The position numbers were made by a program, and so were the translations under genes. The notes beneath the pieces were generated by a model. It had not been told where the DNA came from. It saw only the letters and a program-made list of their open reading frames with translations, and did no database searches. From assembly GCA_000727475.1 (NCBI GenBank), contig KL647333.1, forward strand, positions 43,342-107,341: a stretch of DNA of 64,000 nucleotides. The letters run 5' to 3'. The stretch is from Sarcocystis neurona (lineage: Eukaryota; Apicomplexa; Conoidasida; Eucoccidiorida; Sarcocystidae). Shown here one piece after another: positions 43,153-56,630 of the stretch; the first letter of the stretch is position 1; every line of letters starts with the position of its first letter.

Positions 43153-46100
43153 AGTGAAATACGAATGACAGGAGCCGTAGCACGCGAACGTTGTGCATTT
43201 CCACGCTGATCCCAGCCAGTCAGCTGTGTTGCTCGTAAACCGCGTAGCTGCCACAATGATGGGCTGCAACAAAAGCCGGCCAGCCACACTCTGCAGTTGG
43301 AGTACAGCGAGACACGCAGCCCTAAGGTGGCCGTTATCTCGTGCAGAGTTGCGTCGAATGAATCGGACTGTGCAGGGCCTCGCTGGAAGACGTTCAATCA
43401 AAGACAGCTGGTCTTGAACGTGGGAAACCGGAGAACACAGCCTATGGAATCAGATTCCACCAGTCATGCAAAGTCCTGAAAGGAATTCCGTGTGGTGGGA
43501 GAGGCATTAGATACTTTTAACTCACAATGAGAAACAGTGAAGGAGCGGAAGTCGCAACAATGCAGCTTGTCACATATCACTACATGTGTGGAGACTCGTA
43601 CATGACGAACAGGATTCCTACCAGTAGTTAACGAACAATCTTACTTATCGAGACCTCGGGACACGCGCGCAACAACGTGTCGCCGACTGATCAACGGCAG
43701 CCAGCATTTACGTGGCCCAAACTGGCGGGTCCCCAAAAAGTCCGCCGGTGACGACTGACGGTGATGTGCGACGTCCGGCCTTGTTCGCCTCTGGCGCATC
43801 CGCCAAGGATCCGACTCGTCTAACAACCAACACTCAGCACGCTACGTCTTGCGTGCAAGACACCGCGTAGAGTTGCAAGTACCGGTTTGTGTGGTGACAC
43901 GCGAACGACCTAGGAAAACCTGTGTCGCCGTCACAAATCTTGCCAGATTGTGTGAGCAATACAGTCGTTAAGGAAGACAAGTGTGTGCGATTACTCCAAT
44001 CTTGCAGTTTTTATTTCCTGGATCGACGTAATATCCCTGTGCGTTTTTAATAAAAAGGAGTCCACGGCTCTCGTAAGGTTTTGTTTTGAAAGGAATTTTC
44101 TCTCAAGTGAACCGGACTGAAAGCCGGTACATAACCATTACAGTGTACGGAAGAACGCCCTTGTCAGTTTTCCCACAGGTGGCAAGAATTTCTCCTTGCT
44201 ATGTGCGTATGCCAGGCAGACCTCGCCGGTAAGAACACAAAGACGACATCGTGTTCCAGTTCGTACGCAACAAAGTTCTGCATATGTAGACATGCACTGC
44301 TAACATGAGGAACTGCCTGCTTTGCGTTGCTGCGGGCTTCTACGAGAGTAACGACCTACACAGTCATATCTAAGGTGTGACATACACCTGTGTGTCCGCG
44401 GACCTTAGCCCCCGATCGTCAGATGAGGTGCCGCTAACGAAGTAGTGGTGAGAGGATACAAAGGTGCAGGCATGGAAAGCGAAGTTCATACTCAAAATTG
44501 TTTTCGAATCTGACTGAAATGATAACCGTTGTGTTGCTACATATGTGTCCGCTCTCAAAACTGCTATTCCGCACCAATTGAAGAGTGATGATAAATTCAG
44601 TCGTACGGTGTCTTTGAGACAGGCTACAACACCTGACTGTAGCAGCAGGTTGACACTGTAGACCCTTGCGAGAAGGCGAAAGAAGATGCTGTCTCCGAAT
44701 CCTTATTCTTGTGACCGCAACCCAGACATGTGGGATATAATAAGCCTATTTTTCCTTCATTTTTCTTTAAGTAGGATTCCACACCGACGCTTGACACCAG
44801 AAGGCGGCTGCTGCGAAGTCGGCGCCCCAGAGGTCATACTGAAGATTAAAATCTGTACATCCTGTGCCCGTTCGTGGAGCTACTCCCCTTGACTTCAGAA
44901 AACTGTAGTTTTGCTGTAGTCGTATTCAGACGGAATCTCCCATTCAGCGTATTCTCGTCTGCGGGTTCTCTTCTGTTTCAGTGACAAGTGACAAGCGACC
45001 CGTCGGCGACGGTATCACAGGGTACTGTAGAAGCTCGAAACTGCATTGTTACTGTCTTCTTCACTTTTGGGCACTTTACTGTTCAGGGATTGCAAATAGA
45101 ACGGGACGAGGACTGTGCAGGGAGAAGGCAACCGAAGTTGCAGTTGTCGAACGTTTTCATGCGGAAGAGACACTATAATGTGGCTTCTGATGCAGTACGC
45201 TCTAGACGTTCCAAAGATAATCGGCCTATCGTACTGCATGCGGACACTAACTTACCAACTTCTCGTGGTATGTCGGACTTTTCCTTCCACGCGTGAGGTA
45301 AACTCAGCGACTCTTTTCGCCGCCCCAGCACTTCCCCCCGTTGGAACAGAGTCATGGGTTTGTGGCTCTGGCAAATATGGTTCGCCGTAAGCCTGCCCAG
45401 GGCAGAAGGCCAGATCAACGACTCTACAGTGTTCAAGACAACCTTCGCAAGCGCCTTTTTTAGTTGTAACCTGTGCACTGTATTGAGCGAAGAAAAACAG
45501 TTTTTTTTTTAAGGAGCGCCTTTCTGCGTCGGATCGACAGAAGGAGCATACACTGAAGCATCCGCGTGTATCTACTATGAAGTATTTCCTTTGTTATTTC
45601 CTGCTAACAGGACGGACTTGTATTTACCCGCATGCACTACATACAAGCGTATACTGACGACAACAGCATTCAGGTCAATAGGGCTTCGATTCTTGTCAAA
45701 CGCTTTGAAACCGGGGGAGCCGCTTTGACCTACTTGAGATGTCTGGTGATGCTCCCAAACCGGCACACCCTCACAGTCTGTTGGCGATGCCCATCTGTGT
45801 CGCAGCACGCTAGTTCGCAAAAATGCATACATTACCTATGCAACCACCTTCTGCCTTCTGCGTAGGCTTCTTAGGTGTAAATACCGAACCTGTTGAACGG
45901 ATAACCTCCTAGTCGGAGTCACCCAACCACATATTTGTTTCCGTGTCCTCTCCTTCGTACCCCTTCCTGATAAGTATTGCAGTACCATAGTCCACAACCC
46001 GCGCCTTGCAGGCACTTGGTCTGCAACCGAGAGTCTGTCGGTCTAGTAGCTTTGCCTGGCCAGTACCCAATAAACGGATTTAACTTTTTTTTGGCCGCAT

Positions 46101-49100
46101 GGAGGGTCTACTCATTTGCATTAAAACACGTTCGTGGCCCAACCACAATTGCCGGTAGCTCACCAATGTTTAGGGCATTTCTATACGCTTAATGCGGACA
46201 GGAAAAGGTAGCCAGATGCTTTGGATACACTCCGATGTGTCTCACTTTTGTAACTAAAGCTCCCGGATGAAGAGTTCAGAAATCACACGGGCTCAGCGCC
46301 GGCCAAGTACCTGTAGATCGTGGCTCACACCGACCCTTTCTTGAATAAACAGTGCGTTCAAACACATTCCAACTGCTCGGCGGCCGTGAGATCCCTATTC
46401 TCGTCATCTCTACAATTCAGAAATAATGCGCCTCAGTGAGAAAATACTGTTGTACCAACCGCGCCGCGGCTTCAATCAGCATAGGCTATTCCGGTGTTCT
46501 TCTACTGCGTTTGCGGCAACAGTCCAGACAGCAATTGTTGCTTTTCTCTTTTCCTCGTCCAGGAGCCTTTTTGCAGAAACTTCTGAATGTTGCTTCACGA
46601 CTAGTCAGTGGCGGGTGACGCAAAAAAAACAGTGGGATTCCAACTACTAAATGACGTGGTTGTCAGAGCGGAACGGCTACAGTGTAAGGCGTGCACTGGC
46701 ACCCGCATATAACAGCGGTGTGTTACAATCAAAGGTGAAGAGAGACCGACGGTGGCTGATCTCTTCCTGAATTTGTTGCCAGTGACGTTCCGTCAAACCC
46801 AACAAATGTGAAGCAGCCGTGCACCCGTGTACCGTATGACGGCATGCCGGGTGCCCGCGCGGTGAAATCATCAGCAACGCGACACGAGTTCCGCCGCTGT
46901 TGGTGGGTCACAGTATCAAACAAAGGTGTGAGACAGGCAAGCGCAAAGGAAATCGCACCTGCGTGAGACACTTTTCATGGTTGTAACAAAACACATTCCT
47001 CCCTTCTATTTCGTTAAACATCAGGAGCTTCCTACGGTATACCGTGGCAGCTCTCGTCGCCGCCCCTTCGTCGTCCCTTGTGACTTCGGTTCTGTGAAGC
47101 TGCTGGCGTCTCCTGCCCTCTTACGACACGGTTCCTGCGGCTCAACTGCACAACGCAGATTTCCCATCGGACCCACAACAACCAAAGATGCCAGTAGAAA
47201 AACCACCTCGTGCTTGCCAATCCTGAAAAATCAATATTTCGATGCTTTGTCGCAGGATCTTATGCAGCCATCTCAAATACAAACACTCCAAGTCTTGCAA
47301 ATTCTGCTTGTTATCTTATAAAGCGAAACAAAGAAACTGGCCTTACCCCATCCTGCGGAAGGACGCAAAACTTCTCGCCCCCGTTGGTGTTCCGCCTTGC
47401 ACTTAACTGGGTACAATGTCGGTAGAAAGACGCGTTTCTACGGTTTACACGCAGAGGGGGACGTAATGAGCTCGACCGCTGCCCCTTCCGACGCTGTATC
47501 CTGTTGGGTACTGGTTCCCACGCGCTTCCCACTTTTGCTCTGAGTGAGGCCACCGTATCCCTATTTCGCTCCCCCGCAGGAGCGGACGCGCTTAATCTTC
47601 GCGCTGCCTTCTGCGCATTTCGTGTATGTTTGGCAAGCCGACAGGGTTTCTGCTCAAATTGCGTGCACGTATTCATCACACTATCACTCGTTTTGCACGC
47701 CTGGCGCCGTGCAGGGAAGCAAACTAGAGGTGGGGCAGGACAGGGGCTTCTCGTCTGTGGGAAGCAGTAGACAAGAGCTGCCTGAGAGTCCTTGCTGCTT
47801 TTGCAGATGTGTGACGATGGACCTCATAATTACTAGCGTTTGTGCTTCGACACTCATGGAAAGATTTGTCTGGTGTTTTGACACCCATCGTCACTAGTGC
47901 GGAGTCCGGCAGAACACTGGCTTTGCATTTTCAGCGATGCTGTAGACCCCCAGCAAGCGATATCCCTCCCATGAATTAATCGCTACAGGCGGGTATCAAC
48001 ATCGTGTCTCACTTCGCAACAAGTTCCTCCAGACATGTAGAAACGACCAGGCACGTCAGCCACGGGGTGTCTCTCGGGGACGCACGAAGTGCACGAGCAC
48101 AGTTTTTGCCATGACCTGCCTTTGTGTACTTAGCAAAGCAGTTGTTGTTTACGATGCCAAAAAGGTGGAAACGGACTTTATTACCGCTTGGTACGAAGGA
48201 CAGAAGCCAACAAAAATGAGTTGATCCCAATTCTAGAATACGCGTCAAGGAGCAGTCGGATAGCGCGCAGTAAGCTGCGGATGTTCAATGTGTGTACGAC
48301 AGTTGGCGGCAGTAGAAAAATTCTCAGTCAGCAAAAAACTTTTTGGAAACAATACCTTCTACTTCAGTGATCCCATCTTCGCTCCGCCACAATCTGGAGG
48401 CCACAGATATTTTCGTCGGCTTGAAGACCTGGACATGAAAAGACAGCGGACAGCAGTCAATTGCGCACCTTGAACCCCGCCACCCTAAAGGATACACCTC
48501 ATTATTCTTGTTGAAACCGACTACAAGCTCAAAAAGTAACGAGCATACCGTACTTCTGCTGCTTCAACTTGCGGTGTGACGCGTTGCAGTTCCGACGTGG
48601 TGCGATGCGCCTTTAAAGTGCTATCTGTGTTGACACGTTCAGAGCAGCGACAGTTCGTAAGCGTCTGCGGCCTGTCGTTAACAATAGTGTAGAGACCGTC
48701 ATGATCACGTTTAGGACAGAACTGCAGCTGAGTGTCGCCCAGTCGTGAAATCATATGCCACCCCCAAGGCGTCTTCGAGTCTTTGTTCGTTCTGGTGTGA
48801 GAAGACTCAAAACGTGATGATTTTCAAAGTCAAATCCGCCGGCAACCTTCAGTAGGTCGGTGTTTAATGCTGCGCTGCACAGACGCAACGCACATTTTCT
48901 ACGGGGTGGAATATCCTGCTGCCCTCATGCTGTGGAAAAGACAACCATGTAATCGCTTTGGGCGCAGAATAGCTTACTCGACGAAACACAACGGGCAGCT
49001 GACAACGTCAGTATAAGGGCTCTTTTCAAACATCTATGTGTAAGAGGCTAGCGTGATAAACCCCTTTCCCAGCAGTGATTCCTTCAGAAAGCTACATTGG

Positions 49101-49380
49101 CCAGCAACCGTTTCTCATCATGGTTATTCCATAACGTCAACAGCTGATCCGGCGCAGATAACAAGTCGAGCCAAGTGGTAGATTTGACTACAGTTCAGTC
49201 GTGCCGATGCCGCTATGTCTCTGTCCGCAGAGGAAAATTTTTCCCCTCAAAAACACCGTCATGCCATACGTCAACCGACCGTACAGCTTCTCCTATTCGA
49301 ATCAAACATCTACGTGCCCTTATTGCCTTTGCTAGCAGCTACTTCTAGTGACGCTACGCGCCACGTGGCAAGAATCAGAC
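43153..49380. other. No supported gene
   Basis: Many frames of 60-122 codons on both strands (largest 47311-47679 minus and 47544-47897 plus), a short T tract at 45501-45510, and a frame-poor part at 43,830-44,370. Nothing shows paired splice sites or a known motif. A 61-codon plus frame at 48288-48473 is readable but isolated. Confidence 0.35.
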
Positions 49381-50098
49381 ATGGCACGAGATATCGCACT
49401 ACACAGCAGAAAGCCGAAAATATGGCTCCTTGACTTGAAGCAGGTGTCCACAGACTGCAGAGCATATTCTCTCCGTTCTGAGTGTCTCTGTCGTCAGGGC
49501 CACCTCTTTCACGACATTCGTAGTATCCGGGCCTCGCCTCGACGCTCGAGTGCCAACACGGGCAAGTCTAATTTGGGGCATCAATCGCTTTGCGCCAGCA
49601 GTGCTGCGCCGCCCACACCACAAAGCGCTCTTTTAATCTTCACCTACACGTACTGGGTCGATACTGTGTCGATGCCTGTATGACACAGACGATCACACAC
49701 GCAGACATAGCAAATCACTGATGGTACAGGAGGGCCTAGACGACCTCTCGTCTCCACGAATGCAGTCCGAAGGCGTGGCTCCTACTCGCCATCCAAGACC
49801 ACTGAGGACAACAACAGTACGACATCAACATAATTTCCGCGGCACCACTGCGCTTAACGCGGAGCCCTTTAGGAGGAGCTGGTCCCTTCAACTCTTCACT
49901 GAGCAGTAAGAGGATTTAAATGCGTGTCAGGGCACCAGATGATGAAGTCACTTTAATATACAGAAGTACTTCTTCAACACTGTCTACACAAGCCCTAATC
50001 TTAAATACGTTATTTGCAGGTGGATATCTGGTTTTCCAAATCTCCATCTTGGAGCATGGAGATTGCTGGTACCGGTCCGTGTGTGCGACGAGCTGTGA
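49381..50098 (+). CDS. Three-exon gene model, ATG to stop, unknown 171-aa protein
   Basis: Exons 49381-49677, 49766-49905 and 50020-50098. The ATG (CAGACATGGC) has a purine at -3 and G at +4. Joins are phase 0 (GTATGA donor, TCTCCACGAATGCAG acceptor) and phase 2 (GAGCAGTAAGAGG donor, GTTATTTGCAG acceptor), giving 172 codons including TGA. Exon 1 reads RKPKIWLLDLKQVSTDC and is Ser/Arg-rich; exon 2 is basic (TRHPRPLRTTTVRHQHNF); exon 3 reads GFPNLHLGAWRLLV. A rival frame in exon 3 (50020-50229, VDIWFSKSPSWSMEIAG) is also open, so the 3' end is uncertain. The family is not recognised. Confidence 0.4.
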
Positions 50099-52200
50099 AT
50101 ATACCCGTACTGTGCGGAAATGCAGACACCGTACCGCAGGGAGAAGCGCCGTTTCACCTTCCGCGTCCAGTCGCCTTTTCGAAATTTGGGCGCCTGCTTC
50201 TAGCTGCCGAAACGCAAAAAGCGCAACAGGTGGCGTTACGTGTTTAATCCGCAAATCTAAGGTACACAACAGACACTACTTACGAAACGTTGTTCACTAT
50301 GAAATTGTAACTTCCACCTCTTCTGTTCCATCACCGTTTGCGTACCGTCTCCGACTTTAAAGGCAAACGATAAACAGGCAAAGTGTACAGTTACGTATGG
50401 AGCAACATCCAGGGCAACATGCCAGGAAAATTTACCGCTGGCGCCTCGAATATTCGATCCACGTGAAGGAAGTGTTTGATCCTTTGTTGTGTTCAAGCGT
50501 ATAAAGCAGAAAGTGTACTCCAAGGGATAGATTTTGCCGCTCCTCCGGAATTACAGATGGTCACGTTGCGGCACAAGCACAGGCGTTGCACGTTAGACGC
50601 TAGCAGGTTCCACGAAGCCCAGTACGGGATTTTGACATCAACGCACGGGTTCATATGGAACGTGGTACTCCTCCTGGTCCAGTGTATGTGCTGCAGTCAA
50701 TTCTGTGTTCCTTCTTCATATATTCAAAACAACACCTCATACCACCGTGATTGCGGAGCACCCTCCCAGCGGAGACCAGAATTTTTAGCGGGGATTTTCC
50801 TGAGGATCAGAAATGCGTAACACCGCCCGGTAGAACCAGAAGTTCATATGCTCAAACGTTTGCAGAAGATCCCGCTGTGCGTCCTTAAACAACTTCCTCT
50901 CACCCTCAAAGCCGAAGTCACTCTCCGCGATGACAACTCCATGCTCAGGATCTTTCTCTACAGGTGCCGAGCACACGCCGCTCCCCCGCCAGCCTGACCC
51001 TACACATACGACGGCATTTCTGTTTACTTGTCTACCAAGAAAGAATAAAGGGTCTTTCGCACATAGCACGGTACACAGTGCAGGCACTTCCATTTCCCTG
51101 GAAGGTCTAAACTGAATGATTGTCGCATCCATTGAGGCTACTTTCGCCTCGGGTTATGACCTCTACCCAGATTTGCATCTTACGGTTTTTTTCGCTAATT
51201 GTTCGACTTTAGTTGGATGTGCACTCACTTTGGCCTTGTGCTATCCTGCGGGTGAATACTTTTTCTGATCTTTCACATGAGTGTCACTAAGGACTTAGTG
51301 GAGCACATTTGTATGCTACACGCATGTGGACGTGTGGTCTCGAGGTCTACCTAAGCAGCTTTCTAAATGAAGTCCATCGGCTTTCACCTCAGCGGAACTG
51401 ATGAACGTCTTCAGCTCTCCACCTCTAGCCAAAAACAGCCGTCTCCTGCACAGGGCACCTCGCCGTCAGAAGAGATGATCTTGATCTGGTGCGCCTTTGT
51501 AACATGATCACTTCTGTGTACTTGCTGTGAAATACTTTCGAGATACAGCGAATCGTTTGTGGCGGGTTCAGAATTGTACAGTGTCATTTGAAGACGCTCA
51601 GTCATACCTAGAGCACATTCGCTAACGATGTAACATCGTTGTGAACGACTTAGCAGAACAGATCGCTCGTGATCATGAGCTCGTTCCAGCCCTCTAGCTA
51701 CGGCCTCTGCCCAACATTGTGAGGCAGCGCGCACGGCGTCGAATGAAATTAACGCTTGAACTTTCTAGAGAGTTTATACGACCACGTTCGAGTTGGAATA
51801 CACGACTCCAAAATATCTCTTCTGTGTGATGAATTCCGCATCATCTGAAGCCAATACTGAGGTCTGCCTACGTGTCTGCCTTCCGAGACAAGCCACCGTT
51901 CCGCTGTACTATGCTCCTCAGAGAGGCGCTGCCCAATCTTAGTGGCGCCCTGCGCACAAAACTTACACCGAGGTTTCGCCTCCGTTGCAGTTTGCTTTTA
52001 CACACCGTACTACGCTCGAACACGCAACGACCTCCCGGCATTCCTTCCGCTTCCTCCTTTCCTAAATACCTGCAAATGTAAAGCACTAACTTCCTATGTA
52101 AACGGTAGTGGCGACGCAAAGATAAAACCGATTGCCCACAGCCTCAAGCACAACCACTGCGCTGTTCCACTTACCTCCAACATAAGTCGTCTACACAGCT
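50099..52200. other. No supported gene
   Basis: Mixed frames to 117 codons on both strands. 50272-50487 (plus) reads a possible exon (CTVTYGATSRATCQENLPL) but has no paired splice sites. No repeat seen. Confidence 0.35.
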
Positions 52201-52916
52201 AGAAAGCTGGCACCCATATCTTGCTCTATACTCCACCGAGCATGTGGGATACCTGCGCTGCTGTAGGCTCAGAACAACCGGTGGGCAGAAACTGCTTTTC
52301 ATCTAAGCAAGCGAGCACCAACGCGTCTCTGCCGGCCACCTCAGGGTGAACAAACAGCAGGGGAAATACCCCCTGTGCACTTTCAAGACGCTGATGAACA
52401 AACTGTAGTCTTCTCCAAAAAGTTAAGAAATATGTCAACAACGCGGTCGAATGGGGGCAGAGGCCACCGCTCCCTTTCCATATTGTGGATAAACTCTTCA
52501 CCGGACACAAGTCTGTGATCGTGTTTGCAGAGTGTGCACTCCGCGTGAATAATTTACGAGCACGCCTCCCATGTTGAAGACTCACAAGCAAACCGTCGAC
52601 AAATGCTTTTTGAGTGTCAATTTGCTATTCGTTGTTACCTTTTCCTCATCTAAATCCACCGTTTTCTTCCCCAAGCACTCTGGTCGTCTCGCTTGACGCA
52701 TTGCATGCAATCGGTCGAAACATAATATCCCACGATGTGTTGACGACGCCTTTTTGCATTTAATGCACGGATTCGTCTGGCACCGACCGCACCCGCTGGT
52801 GAACAAACGGAGGAGAAACAGACGCGCCTGCACACTGGTAATGCATCACCTTCGTTCGGATGTCGGATCTCTAGAGAAAACATGTACAGAGGCGTTCTCG
52901 TGTCACGGCGTACCTG
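52201..52916. repeat. Large direct repeat, copy A
   Basis: About 610 bp (52203-52812) nearly identical to 53197-53807, with a more diverged continuation to about 52916. On the minus strand it carries a 121-codon frame (52226-52591: FVHQRLESAQGVF, FVHPEVAGRDALVLA) and an 83-codon Cys-rich frame (52582-52833: LFTSGCGRCQTNPCIKCKKA). It looks like a mobile-element fragment or a segmental duplication. Confidence 0.85.
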
Positions 52917-53194
52917 GGTCTACGTTTGCGACAGGCCGCATTGTGTCCTCTCCGCGACCTTGTAGATAACGACAGGTAGTGGCCACTAGTTTACACCATG
53001 CTGTATTCGAACTTGTCATGTTCTTCCTTTTCATCTGTTCATCGCCAAATACCAGAAGACGTAAAGGACTGATCTTCTATCTATTCTGTTGGACTGAAGC
53101 ACGACAAAGCTTGTTACACGTTCCGCCGCTTTGGGCGCAGCCAGCTCCGTTTATGCAGATGCGCATATATCGAAAATAAGCCGCCCCCAACGCT

Positions 53195-53914
53195 AAAAAG
53201 CTAGCACCCAAGTCTTGCTCTATACTCCACCGAGCATGTGGGATACCTGCGCTGCTGTAGGCTCAGAATGACCGGCAGGCAAAAACTATTTTCTTAGTCG
53301 AACGAGCACCAACGCGTCACTGCCGGCCGCCTCAGGGTGAACAAACAGCGGGGAAATACCCCCTGTGCACTGTCAAGACGCTGATGAACAAACTGTAGTC
53401 TCCTCCAAAAAGTTAAGAAATATGTCAACAACGCGGTCGAAAGGGGGAAGAGGCCACCGCTCCCTTTCCATTTTGTGGATAAACCCTTCACCGGACACAA
53501 GTCTGTCATCGTGTTTGCAGAGTGTGCACTCCGCGTGAATAATTTACGAGCACGCTTCCCATGTTGAAGACCCACAAGCAAACCGTCGACAAGTGCCTTT
53601 TGCGTGTCAATTTGCTATTCGTTGCTACCTATTTTCATCCGAATCCGCCTTTTTCTTCCCCAAGCACTCTGGTCGTCTCGCTTGAAGCATTGCATGCAAT
53701 CGGTCGAAACACATATTCTCTCACGATGTGTTGACGACGCCTTTTTGCAATTAATGCACGGATTCTGGTGGTACCAACCGCACCCGCTGGTGAACAAATG
53801 AAGGAGACGTGAAGGTCCCCAGGCAGTGTCACTTCGCCGCGTTTGTCCGGATCTGAGAGCTTCAGAGAAGATACGTAGATAGGTCTTCTTTTCCCTCCGC
53901 CTACCTGCAGCTAT
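53195..53914. repeat. Large direct repeat, copy B
   Basis: Second copy, offset 991-994 bp from copy A and separated from it by about 280 bp of unrelated DNA. The minus-strand frame matching copy A is shorter (53294-53581) because of small indels. A Cys-rich frame (53615-53932) continues differently after CKKASSTHR owing to a 2-bp indel. Both copies look decayed. Confidence 0.85.
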
Positions 53915-55972
53915 GATTATTAAGCGCAGCACTGTGTTGTCGTCACAGCTTCGCAGACAAACCGTGCTGGTGGTTCGCAGAGAGTCTGTTGTATTTAATT
54001 ACAGGAGATACGATAGTTTCACACTCCACAATACTTACAGCACTTCCACGCCTGCACAGCGTATTTGTGGCAGGACAGAATTCCAGTGTCCGGAGAAACC
54101 TTGCTGTTTTCGGTTCCCCTCTAGCCGACCAAGACTGGCAGCTCAATTCCTTGTACAGAACGGAACGTACACACCAATAGTATTTTCCTCATTTATCGCG
54201 ATCGACTGCAGAGTAAAGGCATATAAGGCCTTGTTTGTCTTGTCCGTCCCTGTTGTCGACTGGTGGCAGTCTCACATACGTAGATAAATCTGAAGCGCTT
54301 TCTTCCGGCGTCTGGTGGCCGCAAATCTTCAAGCAGCAAGAAGGGGAAGCCAACGCGACGGCACAACCTGCATCTCCGCATCAGGGCTTTTGCACGTGGT
54401 CACCACTGTGCTACACTTGTAGTCATGCCGTCTCTCACCAGTCTTTTTTAGGTATCTCCTCCTAAAGTGGCACGAGCCTGCCGCCTCTAGGGAAGACACG
54501 GTCATATCTACGGTCATTGAAAGTCTGACGCTCAGTCCAAAGTCACACAAGCGCGTATAAGTCCTTGCTGTCCTACGCAGTCGAAGAAGCGGAGTGCGGA
54601 CAGCTTTGTGGCAGAGGTGGACATTATGTTACTAATAAACAGTAACGAGTGACATCCTAGATGCGTGGGCACAGGTGTGTCACGTCCGCACGGGCATGGA
54701 GCTTATTGCGAAGCCAGGTCTTCATGCTGGTTGGCTGCAACTGGACGGAAATAGGCGCCTCGGAGAAATATGTAGATGACCCCTAGGGTTTCCATTCCGA
54801 AGCCTTGCGCTCAACGACTCGTTTCCGTATTCCGGAAATAACTCTTTCTTGTAACACGTACAGTCGCTTCACGGTTCTATTAAAGAGATGTATCAACTCG
54901 TCGACTGCAAACAGCCGTGTAGTGAATTCGCTTGGCTTCAACGTGGCGTGTACTGGCCGCAAATTTATCTGAAAATGCGATGCTTGCCTTCTCGGCGTCT
55001 CATTGTCTCTAACGGCCTGCCTGGTGCATCTGGTCCGTCGTTCTGCGTGCTTGCGGACAAAATGCCGCTGATCTCTGCATTGTGCACCATGTTTGATGTG
55101 AATAGCTCATACATCCCGTGCATTCAACATGACTGACAACCTTATGTTCACGACGTGCACACGGCTGCCGGATTACAAATCAAGTCTCTTCGTACCCCCT
55201 CCTGGCAGTTTGCGGTATCTCATAGCACAAGTGCTCGTCCACATCAAGGATGTGTTGTTTTTCAGTGTTCTAACTAATTGAGTTCAGAGAATGTAGCGGC
55301 GAAGTTTGAACTGTAGCAGATTTCAAACCCGTTAGCGTGGACCCAGTTACGCACGGTGTTTTGAAGGTAACAACACAAGAGAAATTAAAGTGGTGACACT
55401 GCAGCGGGGAGCGCCTTCAAGTGGCGGTTGGTTCTGGTGCTTGGATTTTTCAACTCCACATACTGTGCTGTCAGAAGCGTGAAAATCTCTGGACGACGGT
55501 AACGTGTGGTTCTTGGCGAAAAAAGTGCGTTATCAGTGTACTTGAGGCTCTGGCGCACTTGTGTTCGTTCAGTTGATAGTAAAGGGTAGAAAAGGACAAC
55601 AACTGTGCACAACTTTGTACACTGTCATCTCTGACCAAAGCGCTCGAGTCAAGCCATTCTCAACTTGCGTTTTGACTGGAAGAGTCGTGCGGTTCTTCCC
55701 TGCCTTCCTTTAGATGCGGACTGAAAGAACCATGAGATTCTCGCCCGCCGTTCCTTAGATCTTTGTTATTCACGGTGCATGATGCGGTTCCATCGGACAG
55801 GATACTAAGAAGTTTTCGGATAAATGGCCTCTGCACCGCGGACCTAAACACTCTGTCTCGCGCACTGTATGGAAAAATATATAGATCTTGCGTTACGTTG
55901 CGCGTATCCTTACTCGAACCTAGAAACCAGGCGGCTACATGCATGCTTCAACAAGGAGGTACGTTTGGCTGA
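53915..55972. other. No supported gene
   Basis: Frames of 60-124 codons, mainly plus (53913-54287 is the longest) without paired splice sites. No repeat apart from the tail of copy B. Confidence 0.35.
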
Positions 55973-56529
55973 TTGGTGTTATTGCAAGCACATTGTCAAA
56001 GTGTGCGGATGAAAGCCGTTTGCCGTAATGTGTGCAGAACAGGTTGTAGGCGAAGACAAACCGGACGGCCACACGACACGGCCTTCAGGTTCCATTATAA
56101 GTGTTCACGTTCAAGAATCACTCTTTCTTTTTACGCGTCTGTTTATGTTTCCTCCTCGTTTCTGTCTTCAGTTTTCCGTGCGCATCCACCGGAAAGCCCT
56201 CGGAGCATAGTGCAGCGCACACCAGCTGTGCACGTCTTCTCTGTCCTTACTCTACCTCTGGCACTATTTGGACAAAATGTGCCATCAGTTACTCCAAACA
56301 ACGCAGGTATTCGGTTCAATCCGTCACTTTACATACAAGCCCCGCTGGGCATGAGCGCGCACGCGTGAACACGTGCGTTTACATCTGTGTAAGTTGCTGT
56401 TTGCTAAAAAAGTTCATCTACAAAGGAGACTGTAGAAACACAATGTCAAATTCGAGGACCGGTAGCCGAGACGGACACTGTGCAGCCACTCAAGACAGTG
56501 CTGCACCGCGACTTCACGCGTATGTGTAG
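55973..56529 (+). CDS. Two overlapping open frames, unresolved
   Basis: 55973-56368 (131 codons) and 56101-56529 (142 codons) overlap on the plus strand. The first holds a hydrophobic run (FYASVYVSSSFLSSVF); the second reads HSFFLRVCLCFLLVSVFSF near its start, which would suit a signal peptide or membrane segment, then Ser/Thr/Cys-rich sequence. They lie just upstream of the 56.63-57.29 kb candidate and may contribute exons to it. Confidence 0.25.
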
Positions 56530-56630
56530 TCGTTTTATGCGTCATGGAATGTTGAGTAATCCGTGGCTAGAGGACGATTCTCCGGCCGGCCACTTAGAGG
56601 GTACACGTCAAATTACATCTTTGAAACGAG

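Noticed and set aside
52582..53932. Assignment of the Cys-rich repeat frames to piggyBac transposase
   Set aside because: Only a loose CxxC...C resemblance; no catalytic DDE region and no terminal repeats were found.
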